DNA from: Streptomyces sp. DH12
Lineage (GTDB): Bacteria > Actinomycetota > Actinomycetes > Streptomycetales > Streptomycetaceae
DNA: 64,000 nt
Direction: 5' to 3'
Assembly: GCF_020873895.1 (NCBI RefSeq)
Contig: NZ_JAHWGT010000040.1
Span: 1 to 64,000 of the forward strand
A program made the translations under genes and the position numbers. Under the pieces are notes generated by a model, which made no database searches, was not told the origin of the DNA, and saw nothing but the letters and a program-made list of their open reading frames with translations. Every line of letters begins with the position of its first letter. Positions within the stretch are counted from its first letter, which is position 1. Positions 1 to 6,892 of this stretch are shown here, piece after piece.

Positions 1-1
1 G

Positions 2-31
2 GGCCCCGACACCCGCGGGGGTGTCCGGGCC
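2..31 (-). terminator. Hairpin terminator behind the phosphatase gene
   Basis: An inverted repeat with arms GGCCCCGACACCC and GGGTGTCCGGGCC (one mismatch) closes on a GCGG loop. It lies 29 bases past the stop of the minus-strand phosphatase gene. There is no U tract, as is usual for Streptomyces terminators. Confidence 0.5.
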
Positions 32-59
32 GCCGCCGTCGCCCTCCGGCCGGTGCGGG

Positions 60-578
60 TCAGGCGTGGGGGGCCCAGAAGGCGGTCAGCCAGCCGACGC
101 CGTGCTCGACGCTCTTCCACGAGCCGTCGAAGGTGAGGACGGCCACCGCCGAGGTGGGGAAGCCGCTGCGGTTCATACGGGGCAGGAGGTCGCCCTCCGC
201 CTCGCCCGCGAGCGCGTCGGCGAGGGCGTGGACGCCGGGGTTGTGGCCGACGAGCAGGAGGTCGCGCACCTCGTCGTCCGTCTCGTTCAGCAACGCGATG
301 AGCTCGCCGAGGGACGCCTCGTAGATCCGCTCGTCGTAGACGGTCCTGGGGCGCTGGGGCAGCTCGGAGACGACCAGCTTCCACGTCTCGCGGGTGCGCA
401 CGGCGGTCGAGCAGAGGGTCAGGTCCGGGACGAGCCCCGCCCCGGCGAGCCAGCGTCCGGCCACGGGGGCGTCCTTGCGGCCGCGGTCGGCGAGCGGGCG
501 CTCGTGGTCGGACTCCTGGGCCCATTCGGCCTTGGCGTGCCGGAGCAACACGATCCTGCGGGATGTATCGACGCTCAT
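60..578 (-). CDS. SixA-type histidine phosphatase family protein
   Basis: A 172-residue protein of the histidine phosphatase (phosphoglycerate mutase-like) superfamily, SixA branch. The catalytic LLRHAKAEW motif (RHG-type, with the phosphate-accepting His) lies near residues 12-20, and the second active-site His is in LLVGHNPGVHAL. SixA proteins remove phosphate from phosphohistidine or small phosphoesters in the cytoplasm; the substrate here is unknown. The ATG at 578 was chosen because GGGGGA precedes it and the RHAK motif then sits close to the N terminus as in the family. A reading frame continues 36 codons upstream but has non-coding character. It is a single gene followed by a hairpin. 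The family call is firm, the substrate open. Confidence 0.85.
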   Translation of the reverse strand: MSVDTSRRIVLLRHAKAEWAQESDHERPLADRGRKDAPVAGRWLAGAGLVPDLTLCSTAVRTRETWKLVVSELPQRPRTVYDERIYEASLGELIALLNETDDEVRDLLLVGHNPGVHALADALAGEAEGDLLPRMNRSGFPTSAVAVLTFDGSWKSVEHGVGWLTAFWAPHA

Positions 579-723
579 GTCCCCCAGCTTCGCATGAAAC
601 GGCCCGCCGGGCGCAGGGTGTTGACCGGCGCCGACCTGCACGGGTGAGGCGGCCCGGCTGCACGGGTGACGCACCGGGCGGGGCACCCCGGCGGCCGGTG
701 ACCCGGCGACTCGGCGGCGCGAC

Positions 724-918
724 TCAGCGGCTCAGCGTGTGCTGGATCTGCTGGGCGATCCGGCCGACCGCGGGCTCGCCGCCGGACGCGTGGGTCCGTC
801 CCGGGCCGGTGGCGAGGAGCAGGAGCGCGGCGAAGGCCGCGACGGGCAGGGCGAGGGCCCACCAGGGCAGCCGCGCGTCGACGGCGCCGGGTGTGCGGGT
901 GGGCGTACGGGCCGACAT
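724..918 (-). CDS. Small single-pass membrane protein
   Basis: A 64-residue protein with a basic N terminus (RTPTRTPG), one hydrophobic helix at about residues 18-37 (LPWWALALPVAAFAALLLLA), and a short polar C terminus ending in VGRIAQQIQHTLSR. The ATG at 918 has GGAGG seven bases upstream, which decides against the longer open frame reaching 1212. No family was recognised. It stands alone between the phosphatase and the exporter genes on the same strand; its function is unknown. Confidence 0.6.
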   Translation of the reverse strand: MSARTPTRTPGAVDARLPWWALALPVAAFAALLLLATGPGRTHASGGEPAVGRIAQQIQHTLSR

Positions 919-1079
919 GGCCGCCTCCGTCGTCGTCGCGGGGTCGTGGTGGAGCGTGCTGGTGCGGGGTGCGCACCACGCTACGGACCGCGCGGCGGGA
1001 GGCCCATCGGGTGATCCACCCATAGGACCCTGACGGTCTCCCCCTAGGGGATGGCGGGGCGGGCCCCACCATCCGTCCG

Positions 1080-1196
1080 TCAGGGTGAGGCGATCGAGGC
1101 GATCACGCCGATGACCACACCGATGGCGAGCATCGCGCCGAAGACGGCGAGGAGCTTCTTCTGGCCGTTCTGGGGATTCGGATCGAGCACAGGCAT
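1080..1196 (-). CDS. SGM_5486-type transporter-associated mini-protein
   Basis: A 38-residue protein starting MPVLDPNPQNGQKK and continuing as one transmembrane helix (about residues 16-36). It lies 17 bases behind the stop of the CynX/NimT-type exporter and is almost certainly co-transcribed with it. I recognise it as the small protein named SGM_5486 family transporter-associated protein in Streptomyces annotations; its role, presumably assisting the exporter in the membrane, has not to my knowledge been shown. The upstream AGGTG is a weak ribosome binding site, so translation may be coupled to the transporter gene. It is far too short for most gene finders and easily missed. Confidence 0.75.
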   Translation of the reverse strand: MPVLDPNPQNGQKKLLAVFGAMLAIGVVIGVIASIASP

Positions 1197-1213
1197 GGTG
1201 CCAGTCTCGCACC

Positions 1214-2530
1214 TCACGCCTCGTCCTCGATGGTCCGGTCCCGTCCGGCGAGCACGCCGGCCGCCATCTGCGGCACGATCAGGGCCGCCATCAGGGTCAA
1301 CGGCGCGGTCCAGCCGCCGCTGTGCTGGTACAGCGCGCCGACGAGGATCGGGCCGGGGACGGAGATCAGGTAGCCGACGCACTGGGCGAAGGCGGAGAGC
1401 CGCACGACGCCGGTGCCGGAGCGCGCGCGCATGCCGATCATGGTGAGGGCGAGCGGGAAGGCGCAGTTCGAGACGCCGAGCAGGACCGCCCACAGCCAGG
1501 CCCCGGACACCGGGGCGGTGAGCAGGCCCGCGTACCCGGCGAGGCCGGAGAGGCCGAGGACGACGACGATCGGGCCCTGGTGGCGCATCCGGCCGGCCAC
1601 GCGGGGGATGACGAAGGCGAGCGGGACGCCCATGACCATCGTGACGGCGAGCAGGACGCCGGCCGTGCCGGCGGGGACGCCCGCGTCGCGGAAGATCTGC
1701 GGCAGCCAGCCCATGGTGATGTACGCGCCGGTGGCCTGGAGGCCGAAGAAGCAGGCGAGGGCCCAGGCCGTGCGGCTGCGGGCCACGCGGGGCCCGGCGG
1801 CGCCCTCGACGGGGGCGCCCGCGGCGGGGCCGGTGGCGGTACCGGCGGTGGCACGGCGGGCGCGGGCGATCGCCGTCCAGGGCAGTACGGCGAGGACGGC
1901 GAGGACCGCCCAGACGCCGAGGCCGGTGCGCCAGCTGCCGCCGAGGGCCTGGGTGAGCGGCACGGTGACCGCGGCGGCCAGCGAGGTGCCGACGGCCAGC
2001 GCCATGGAGTACAGGCCGGTCATCGTGCCGACCCGGTCGGGGAAGTACCGCTTGACGATCACCGGCATCAGCACGTTGCTCAGGGCGATGCCGACGAGGG
2101 CGAGGGCGCTCGCGGCGAGGAAGCCGGCGGTGCCGCCCGCGAAGGGCCTGACGAGCATGCCGGCGGCGATGGCGACCATCCCCGCGCAGACGACGGCCGC
2201 GGCGCCGAAGCGGCGGGCCAGACGCGGGGCGGCGAGGCCGAAGACGGCGAAGCACAGGGGCGGCACCGAGGTGAGGACGCCGGCGACGCTGCCGCTCATG
2301 CCCAGGCCGGTGCGGACCTCCTCCAGGAGGGCGCCCAGGCTGGTGATGGCGGGGCGGAGGTTGAGGGCGGCCAGGACGAGTCCGACGACGAGCAGCCGCG
2401 CGAGCCAGACGCCGCCGGCGGGGGCGGGGTCGGCGGCCGCGAGGGCGGAGGAGGGCGCCGGCGGGGCGGCCTCCGGGCGCATCGCGGTGGGTACGGTGCT
2501 GCGGGTCGGGGCGTGCGGCTCGTCGGGCAT
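1214..2530 (-). CDS. CynX/NimT family MFS transporter
   Basis: A 438-residue major facilitator superfamily protein with about 12 hydrophobic segments after a 45-residue Ala/Pro-rich cytoplasmic N terminus. The RPAITSLGALLEEVRTGLG region after helix 1 and the overall pattern fit the CynX/NimT (cyanate/2-nitroimidazole transporter-like) branch. The substrate is not predictable. The gene is divergent from a GntR regulator, and a 38-residue companion follows it. The ATG at 2530 is preceded by TATGAT then six bases, which fits a leaderless transcript starting at the ATG. Control by the neighbouring GntR protein is inferred from the shared operator. Confidence 0.85.
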   Translation of the reverse strand: MPDEPHAPTRSTVPTAMRPEAAPPAPSSALAAADPAPAGGVWLARLLVVGLVLAALNLRPAITSLGALLEEVRTGLGMSGSVAGVLTSVPPLCFAVFGLAAPRLARRFGAAAVVCAGMVAIAAGMLVRPFAGGTAGFLAASALALVGIALSNVLMPVIVKRYFPDRVGTMTGLYSMALAVGTSLAAAVTVPLTQALGGSWRTGLGVWAVLAVLAVLPWTAIARARRATAGTATGPAAGAPVEGAAGPRVARSRTAWALACFFGLQATGAYITMGWLPQIFRDAGVPAGTAGVLLAVTMVMGVPLAFVIPRVAGRMRHQGPIVVVLGLSGLAGYAGLLTAPVSGAWLWAVLLGVSNCAFPLALTMIGMRARSGTGVVRLSAFAQCVGYLISVPGPILVGALYQHSGGWTAPLTLMAALIVPQMAAGVLAGRDRTIEDEA

Positions 2531-2536
2531 ACCCCC

Positions 2537-2571
2537 ATCATAGAATCATGGGATGATTGGTTGTCCAATCA
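2537..2571. promoter_or_regulatory. Divergent promoter and operator between exporter and GntR gene
   Basis: The minus strand carries TATGAT (2542-2537) six bases before the exporter ATG. The plus strand carries TAGAAT (2541-2546) six bases before an in-frame ATG at 2553. The perfect inverted repeat TGATTGG-TTGT-CCAATCA occupies 2554-2571, covering the upstream element of the exporter promoter and the expected start of the regulator transcript. A FadR-class GntR dimer binding here could repress both genes; this is inference from position and symmetry. Confidence 0.6.
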
Positions 2572-2591
2572 CGAACGAGACGGGAAGAACC

Positions 2592-3281
2592 ATGGCGCTC
2601 AGCTCGCCCCGGCGGTCCGCACTCTCCGACCAGGTGATCGCGCAGCTGCGCAACCAGATCACCTCGGGCGAGTGGCCGGTCGGCTCGCGCATCCCCACCG
2701 AGCCGGAGCTGGTGGAGCAGCTGGGCGTGGCCCGCAACACCGTCCGGGAGGCGGTGCGCGCCCTGGCGCACAACGGGTTGCTGGACATCCGCCAGGGCTC
2801 GGGCACGTACGTCGTCGCGACCAGCGAACTGGCCGGGGTGATGCACCGGCGGTTCGCGGACGCCGATCCGAAGCACGTCGCCGAGGTGCGCTCGACGCTG
2901 GAGTCGTCGGCCGCCCGGCTGGCTGCGGCCCGCCGCACCGACCGCGACCTCCAGCAGCTGGACGCGCTGCTCGCGCGGCGCGAGGAGGCGTGGGAGTCGG
3001 GGGACGCCGAGCGGTTCGTGGCGGCGGACGCGACCTTCCACCTCGCGGTGGTGGCGGCCTCGCACAACGAGGTGCTGGGCGAGCTCTACGCCGACCTCGG
3101 CCACCTGCTGCGCGCCTGGCTCCGCGACGACGTGGGCGGGGAGCTGCGGCCCGAGCACCACATGGACCACGCGCGGCTGGTGGAGGCGATCCGCGCGGGC
3201 GACGCGGAGACGGCCGGGGCGGAGGCCGCCGGCTACCCGTTCACGTGCCGGGGCCCGGGTCCGGAACGGACGCGTGACTGA
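2592..3281 (+). CDS. FadR-subfamily GntR transcriptional regulator
   Basis: A 229-residue GntR-family repressor. The winged helix spans about residues 8-75 (RNQITSGEWPVGSRIPTEPE, then RNTVREAVRALAHNGLLDIR and QGSGTYV). It is followed by an all-helical FCD ligand-binding domain with the metal-type Asp and His residues in DATFHLAVV and EHHMDHARLVEAI. The start at 2592 has GGGAAG upstream and gives the usual short N terminus. An in-frame ATG at 2553 would add 13 residues and could be used from a leaderless transcript, but the operator lies over that codon. The last 41 bases overlap the end of a convergent secreted-protein gene. Probable autoregulator and regulator of the divergent exporter. Confidence 0.88.
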   Translation: MALSSPRRSALSDQVIAQLRNQITSGEWPVGSRIPTEPELVEQLGVARNTVREAVRALAHNGLLDIRQGSGTYVVATSELAGVMHRRFADADPKHVAEVRSTLESSAARLAAARRTDRDLQQLDALLARREEAWESGDAERFVAADATFHLAVVAASHNEVLGELYADLGHLLRAWLRDDVGGELRPEHHMDHARLVEAIRAGDAETAGAEAAGYPFTCRGPGPERTRD

Positions 3282-3594
3282 TCCACGCCGACCGGACCTC
3301 CTTCCAGCACCGCTCGGTCACCTCGACGTAGGCGGTGGGCGGCACCGCGACGGAGGCGCTGTCGGCGTCGAGGTCCCACCAGCGGGCGCACTCGACGTGC
3401 AGCCGCACGTGGTCGGTGCGGGGATGGGGATTGTGGCAGTACGCGGTGACGCGGGAGCCCTCGACCGCCGTGCGGCAGGTCGCGCCGTCCCGCCCGTCGG
3501 GGTCGTCCGCCGCGGCGGCGGAGCCCGCCAGCAGGGCGGGGACCAGGAGCGAGGCGGCGGCCAGGGCCGCCGTCCGGTGGTGTCTCGTCAGCAC
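3241..3594 (-). CDS. Small secreted protein, unknown function
   Basis: A 117-residue protein with a classical signal peptide: RHHR at the N terminus, then an Ala/Leu-rich core and a probable cleavage after GSAAAA near residue 26. The mature part has four Cys (CRTAVEG, YCHNP, HVECARWW, ERCWKE), probably two disulfides, and looks like a small globular exported domain. The GTG start at 3594 is preceded by an excellent GGAGGAGGTG. It ends convergently inside the GntR gene (41-base overlap). No family recognised. Confidence 0.75.
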   Translation of the reverse strand: MLTRHHRTAALAAASLLVPALLAGSAAAADDPDGRDGATCRTAVEGSRVTAYCHNPHPRTDHVRLHVECARWWDLDADSASVAVPPTAYVEVTERCWKEVRSAWISHASVPDPGPGT

Positions 3595-3662
3595 AGCCGC
3601 ACCTCCTCCCCGTACGCCGGGCGGCGGGGCCGGCCGGCTCGACCAGTCTGCCGCACGCACGG

Positions 3663-3702
3663 CGAGGCCGCGCGCCGATCGGGTGACGGTCGCGCGGCCT
3701 CG
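3663..3702 (-). terminator. Hairpin behind fabI
   Basis: Perfect 12-base arms CGAGGCCGCGCG and CGCGCGGCCTCG enclose a 16-base loop, about 40 bases past the fabI stop. It separates the fabG-fabI operon from the secreted-protein gene. Confidence 0.6.
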
Positions 3703-3743
3703 TCGAGGTAATGCCAGGTCAGGCGGGGTGTGGGTACGGAGCG

Positions 3744-4511
3744 TCAGGCACCCATGATGTGGACGCCGCCGTCGACGTGGACGATCTCGCCGGTGGTCTT
3801 CGGGAAGAAGTCCGACAGCAGGGCGACGACGCCGCGGCCCGCCGGCTCCGGGTCTCCCATGTCCCAGGCGAGCGGGGAGCGCTCGTCCCACACCTTGGCG
3901 AGGTCGCCGAAGCCCGGGATGGACTTGGCCGCCATCGAGCCGAGGGGGCCGGCCGAGATGAGGTTGCAGCGGACGTTCCGCTCGCCGAGGTCGCGGGCCA
4001 GGTAGCGGCTGGTGGCCTCCAGGGCGGCCTTGGCCGGGCCCATCCAGTCGTACTGCGGCCAGGCGAACTGCGCGTCGAAGGTGAGGCCGACCACCGAGCC
4101 GCCCTCCTCCATCAGGGGCAGGCAGGCCATCGTCAGGGACTTCAGCGAGAACGCCGAGACGTGCATCGCCGTGGCGACCGACTCGAACGGCGTGTTGAGG
4201 AAGTTGCCGCCGAGGGCGTCCTGCGGGGCGAAGCCGATGGAGTGGACGACGCCGTCGAGGCCGCCGAGCTCCTCGCGGACGATGCCCTCCAGCCGGGCCA
4301 GGTGCTCGTCGTCGGTGACGTCGAGCTCGATCACCTTGACCGGCTTCGGGAGCTTCCGGGCGATGCGCTCGGTCAGGGTGGGCCGCGGGAACGCGGTCAG
4401 GATGACCTCGGCGCCCTGCTCCTGGGCCACCTTCGCGGTGTGGAACGCGATGGAGGACTCCATCAGCACACCGGTGATGAGGACGCGCTTGCCGTCGAGA
4501 ATTCCGCTCAT
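3744..4511 (-). CDS. fabI: Enoyl-[acyl-carrier-protein] reductase (NADH), FabI/InhA type
   Basis: A 255-residue SDR-fold enzyme catalysing the last reduction of each fatty-acid elongation cycle (trans-2-enoyl-ACP to acyl-ACP). Features: the divergent FabI nucleotide-binding stretch GVLMESSIAFHTAKVAQEQG at residues 14-33, HSIGFAP around residue 90, the catalytic Tyr/Lys pair in QYDWMGPAKAALE (Y-x6-K), and the substrate-loop sequence SAGPLGSMAAKSIPGF. It follows fabG with only five bases between them, so the two form an operon as in other actinobacteria. The length is normal. It acts in the cytosolic type II system and is the target class of isoniazid/triclosan-type inhibitors. Confidence 0.96.
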   Translation of the reverse strand: MSGILDGKRVLITGVLMESSIAFHTAKVAQEQGAEVILTAFPRPTLTERIARKLPKPVKVIELDVTDDEHLARLEGIVREELGGLDGVVHSIGFAPQDALGGNFLNTPFESVATAMHVSAFSLKSLTMACLPLMEEGGSVVGLTFDAQFAWPQYDWMGPAKAALEATSRYLARDLGERNVRCNLISAGPLGSMAAKSIPGFGDLAKVWDERSPLAWDMGDPEPAGRGVVALLSDFFPKTTGEIVHVDGGVHIMGA

Positions 4512-4516
4512 GTGAC

Positions 4517-5236
4517 TCAGTGACCCATGCCCAATCCGCCGTCAACGGGGATGACGGCTCCAGTGATGTACGAGGCGTCGTCGGACGCGAGGAAGCGGAC
4601 CGCCGCGGCGATCTCCTCCGGCTGCGCGTAGCGGCCCAGCGGCACCTGGGCGACGATGCCCGCCCGCTGCTCGTCCGTGAGGACCTTGGTCATGTCGGTG
4701 TCGACGAAACCGGGTGCGACGACGTTGAAGGTGATGTTGCGGGAGCCGAGTTCCCGGGCGAGCGACCGGGCGAAGCCGACCAGGCCGGCCTTGGAGGCGG
4801 CGTAGTTGGCCTGGCCCGCCGAGCCGAGGAGGCCGACGACGGACGAGATGAGCACGACGCGGCCCTTCTTGGCGCGCAGCATGCCGCGGTTGGCCCGCTT
4901 GACGACGCGGAAGGTGCCCGTGAGGTTGGTGTCGAGGACGGCGGTGAAGTCGTCCTCGGACATGCGCATCAGAAGCTGGTCGCGGGTGACGCCGGCGTTG
5001 GCGACGAGCACCTCCACGGGACCGTGCTTCTCCTCGATCTCCTTGTAGGCGGTCTCCACCTGCTCGGAGTCGGTGATGTCGCAGCGCACGCCCAGGCAGC
5101 CCAGCTCCACGAGTTCGGCGGGCGGCTCGCCGGACCGGTAGGTGAACGCGACCTTGTCGCCGGCGTCGGCGAAAGCACGGGCGATGGCGAGGCCGATGCC
5201 CCGGTTGCCTCCGGTGACGAGAACCGAGCGGCTCAT
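4517..5236 (-). CDS. fabG: 3-oxoacyl-[acyl-carrier-protein] reductase
   Basis: A 239-residue classical SDR reducing 3-oxoacyl-ACP with NADPH in fatty-acid synthesis. Visible are the TGGNRGIG cofactor loop at residues 8-15, NAGVTRD at about 85, catalytic Ser in LISSVVGLLG, the Tyr/Lys motif NYAASKAGL, and the C-terminal GAVIPVDGGLGMGH. The ATG at 5236 has AAAGGGTGATCC upstream. It is the first gene of the fabG-fabI operon; 108 bases separate it from the upstream, unrelated HEPN-motif gene. An inverted repeat CGATAG...CTATCG (5250-5281) lies in that promoter region and could be an operator. Confidence 0.95.
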   Translation of the reverse strand: MSRSVLVTGGNRGIGLAIARAFADAGDKVAFTYRSGEPPAELVELGCLGVRCDITDSEQVETAYKEIEEKHGPVEVLVANAGVTRDQLLMRMSEDDFTAVLDTNLTGTFRVVKRANRGMLRAKKGRVVLISSVVGLLGSAGQANYAASKAGLVGFARSLARELGSRNITFNVVAPGFVDTDMTKVLTDEQRAGIVAQVPLGRYAQPEEIAAAVRFLASDDASYITGAVIPVDGGLGMGH

Positions 5237-5344
5237 CGGATCACCCTTTCGATAGCGGTCTGGTACCCGTCGAAACTATCGCCACGACGCCGCATCGACC
5301 GAATCCGCCCCCCACAGCGCCTCGCCGCCCCAGCTGTCGGATCC

Positions 5345-6892
5345 CTACAGTCGCAACCACCTGCGGTCCGCGGCGGCGATGGCGTCGCACAGGGCGTGGA
5401 GCCGGGCGTCGTAGAGCACGCCGCGGTGCGACAGCACGTTCCGCGCGGTCACCAGTTCCCGCAGGAGCTGCGCCTCCTCGGGCGGCAGGGCGAGGTCGCC
5501 TCGCAGGTGCGCGGTGAGCATCGGCCCCACCTCGACGGTCTCGAACGCCCGCTCGGGGCGCGTCCGGTGGTCCGCCGGGGGCCGCTGGACGTACGCCTCC
5601 ACCAGCTGCGCCACCGGCCGGGACGCCCAGGCGGGCGCGAGCCGGGCCAGGCGGCGGCGCACCTCCTCGATCCACGGCAGCAGGACGCGCTGCTGGGCGT
5701 GGCCGACGAGGGCGGTGAGCTCGTCCGGGCGGTGCTCGGGGCCGTCGGCGTACCAGCCCGCCGGATGGTGGCGCAACCGTCCCTCCCACGCCTGGACGGC
5801 GCCCCGGGACCAGGCGTCGCGCAGCGCGGAGCCGGGCTTGTGGCCGGCCACCGCCTCGCCGGCGACGGACCGGCAGGCGGCGGCGAGGCGGCCGAGGTCC
5901 GGGTCGAGGCTGTCGCGCAGGCAGCGGTCGAGCGTGCGGTCGGAGCCGTCCCAGTGGGAGGCCAGGCGCCGGGCGAGCGCGAGGTCCGGGCCGCTCACCT
6001 CCGCGATGATCTCCTCGCGCACGGCGCGCCTGATCCGTTCGCGCAGCGCCCCGCCGGGGCCGGGGCGGGGCCGGGCGGCGCGGTCGTCGGCGGCCTCGGC
6101 GACGACGGTCGCGGCGTCGAGGCGGCCGACGGTCCCCCACCACCAGTGGACGGCGGCGGCGCCCAGGTCCAGTTCCGACTCGTCGGGGAGGGCGGCCGGC
6201 AGGTCGGACGCGCGGGCCAGGACGAGGAGGCGCGGACGCCGGTCCAGCGGCAGGCCGGCCTCCTTGACGGCCGCGGTGAGGGAGCGGACCAGCCGCGCCA
6301 CGTCCCGGCCGCGCTCGGGGGCCCGCCCGGGCGCGGCCCGCGGCGCCGGCTCCTGCCAGGCGCGCACGCCGATCACGGGCCGCCAGTGCGCGGACCGGTC
6401 GGTGAGCCTGGCCAGGACCTCCCCCGGGGCCACGGAGAGCTCCTTGGCGAGCCGGGCGACGAGGTCCGCGGGGTCCTCCCCTCGGCGCGGGGCGGGGGCG
6501 CGGGGGCGGGGGACGACGGGCTGCCAGCCGATGTCGAACCCGTCGTCGTAGCCCTCCAGGACCGGCAGGTCGGCGGGGGGCGGCCCGGGCGGGGACCCAC
6601 CGGCGGCGCCCCCGCCCACGCCGGGTCCGGGTTCGAGCCCGAGTCCGGGTCCGGGTCCGTACTCCGAGGCGGGCCCGGGGCCGGGCACGGCGGGGCCCGG
6701 GAGGTCGAGCCGGTCCGGCTGGGTCCGCAGCACCGCCCGGTACAGCTCGTCGCCCTGACCGGAGGCGACCAGGGTGTCCGGCAGCAGCCACAGGCAGTGC
6801 AGACCGCCCTCCAGGTCGGCGGCGATGCGCCGGATCTGGGCGCGCGCCCCCGGCAGCAGGGGCAGCGCGTCCGCCCCGTCGGTCCCGGTCAC
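5345..6892 (-). CDS. HEPN-motif partner of the large NTPase, putative RNase effector
   Basis: A 515-residue protein of no family I can name. The N terminus (about 1-60, including LEGGLHCLWLLPDTL) resembles the start of a nucleotide-binding fold but has no P-loop. Next is a Gly/Pro-rich linker (about 65-105), then an alpha/beta region (RPRLLVLARASDL, AAVHWWWGTVGRLDAATVV) and a helical C-terminal half. Near the end, LLRELVTARNVLSHRG contains R484-N485-x3-H489, the R-N-x3-H form of the catalytic signature of HEPN RNases, in a helix as expected. The GTG start overlaps the NTPase stop by four bases (GTGA), so the two proteins are made together. Seen: motif and coupling. Inferred: RNase activity controlled by the NTPase. 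It could instead be a non-catalytic HEPN-like helical adaptor. Confidence 0.6.
   Translation of the reverse strand: MTGTDGADALPLLPGARAQIRRIAADLEGGLHCLWLLPDTLVASGQGDELYRAVLRTQPDRLDLPGPAVPGPGPASEYGPGPGLGLEPGPGVGGGAAGGSPPGPPPADLPVLEGYDDGFDIGWQPVVPRPRAPAPRRGEDPADLVARLAKELSVAPGEVLARLTDRSAHWRPVIGVRAWQEPAPRAAPGRAPERGRDVARLVRSLTAAVKEAGLPLDRRPRLLVLARASDLPAALPDESELDLGAAAVHWWWGTVGRLDAATVVAEAADDRAARPRPGPGGALRERIRRAVREEIIAEVSGPDLALARRLASHWDGSDRTLDRCLRDSLDPDLGRLAAACRSVAGEAVAGHKPGSALRDAWSRGAVQAWEGRLRHHPAGWYADGPEHRPDELTALVGHAQQRVLLPWIEEVRRRLARLAPAWASRPVAQLVEAYVQRPPADHRTRPERAFETVEVGPMLTAHLRGDLALPPEEAQLLRELVTARNVLSHRGVLYDARLHALCDAIAAADRRWLRL

Noticed and set aside
1322-3277. 651-codon plus-strand frame over the exporter and regulator
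   Set aside because: Low-complexity Gly/Glu/Arg translation; the true genes on both strands carry recognisable domains.
6600-6680. GGGTCCGGGT repeats
   Set aside because: They encode the Gly/Pro-rich linker of the HEPN-motif protein; no separate element.
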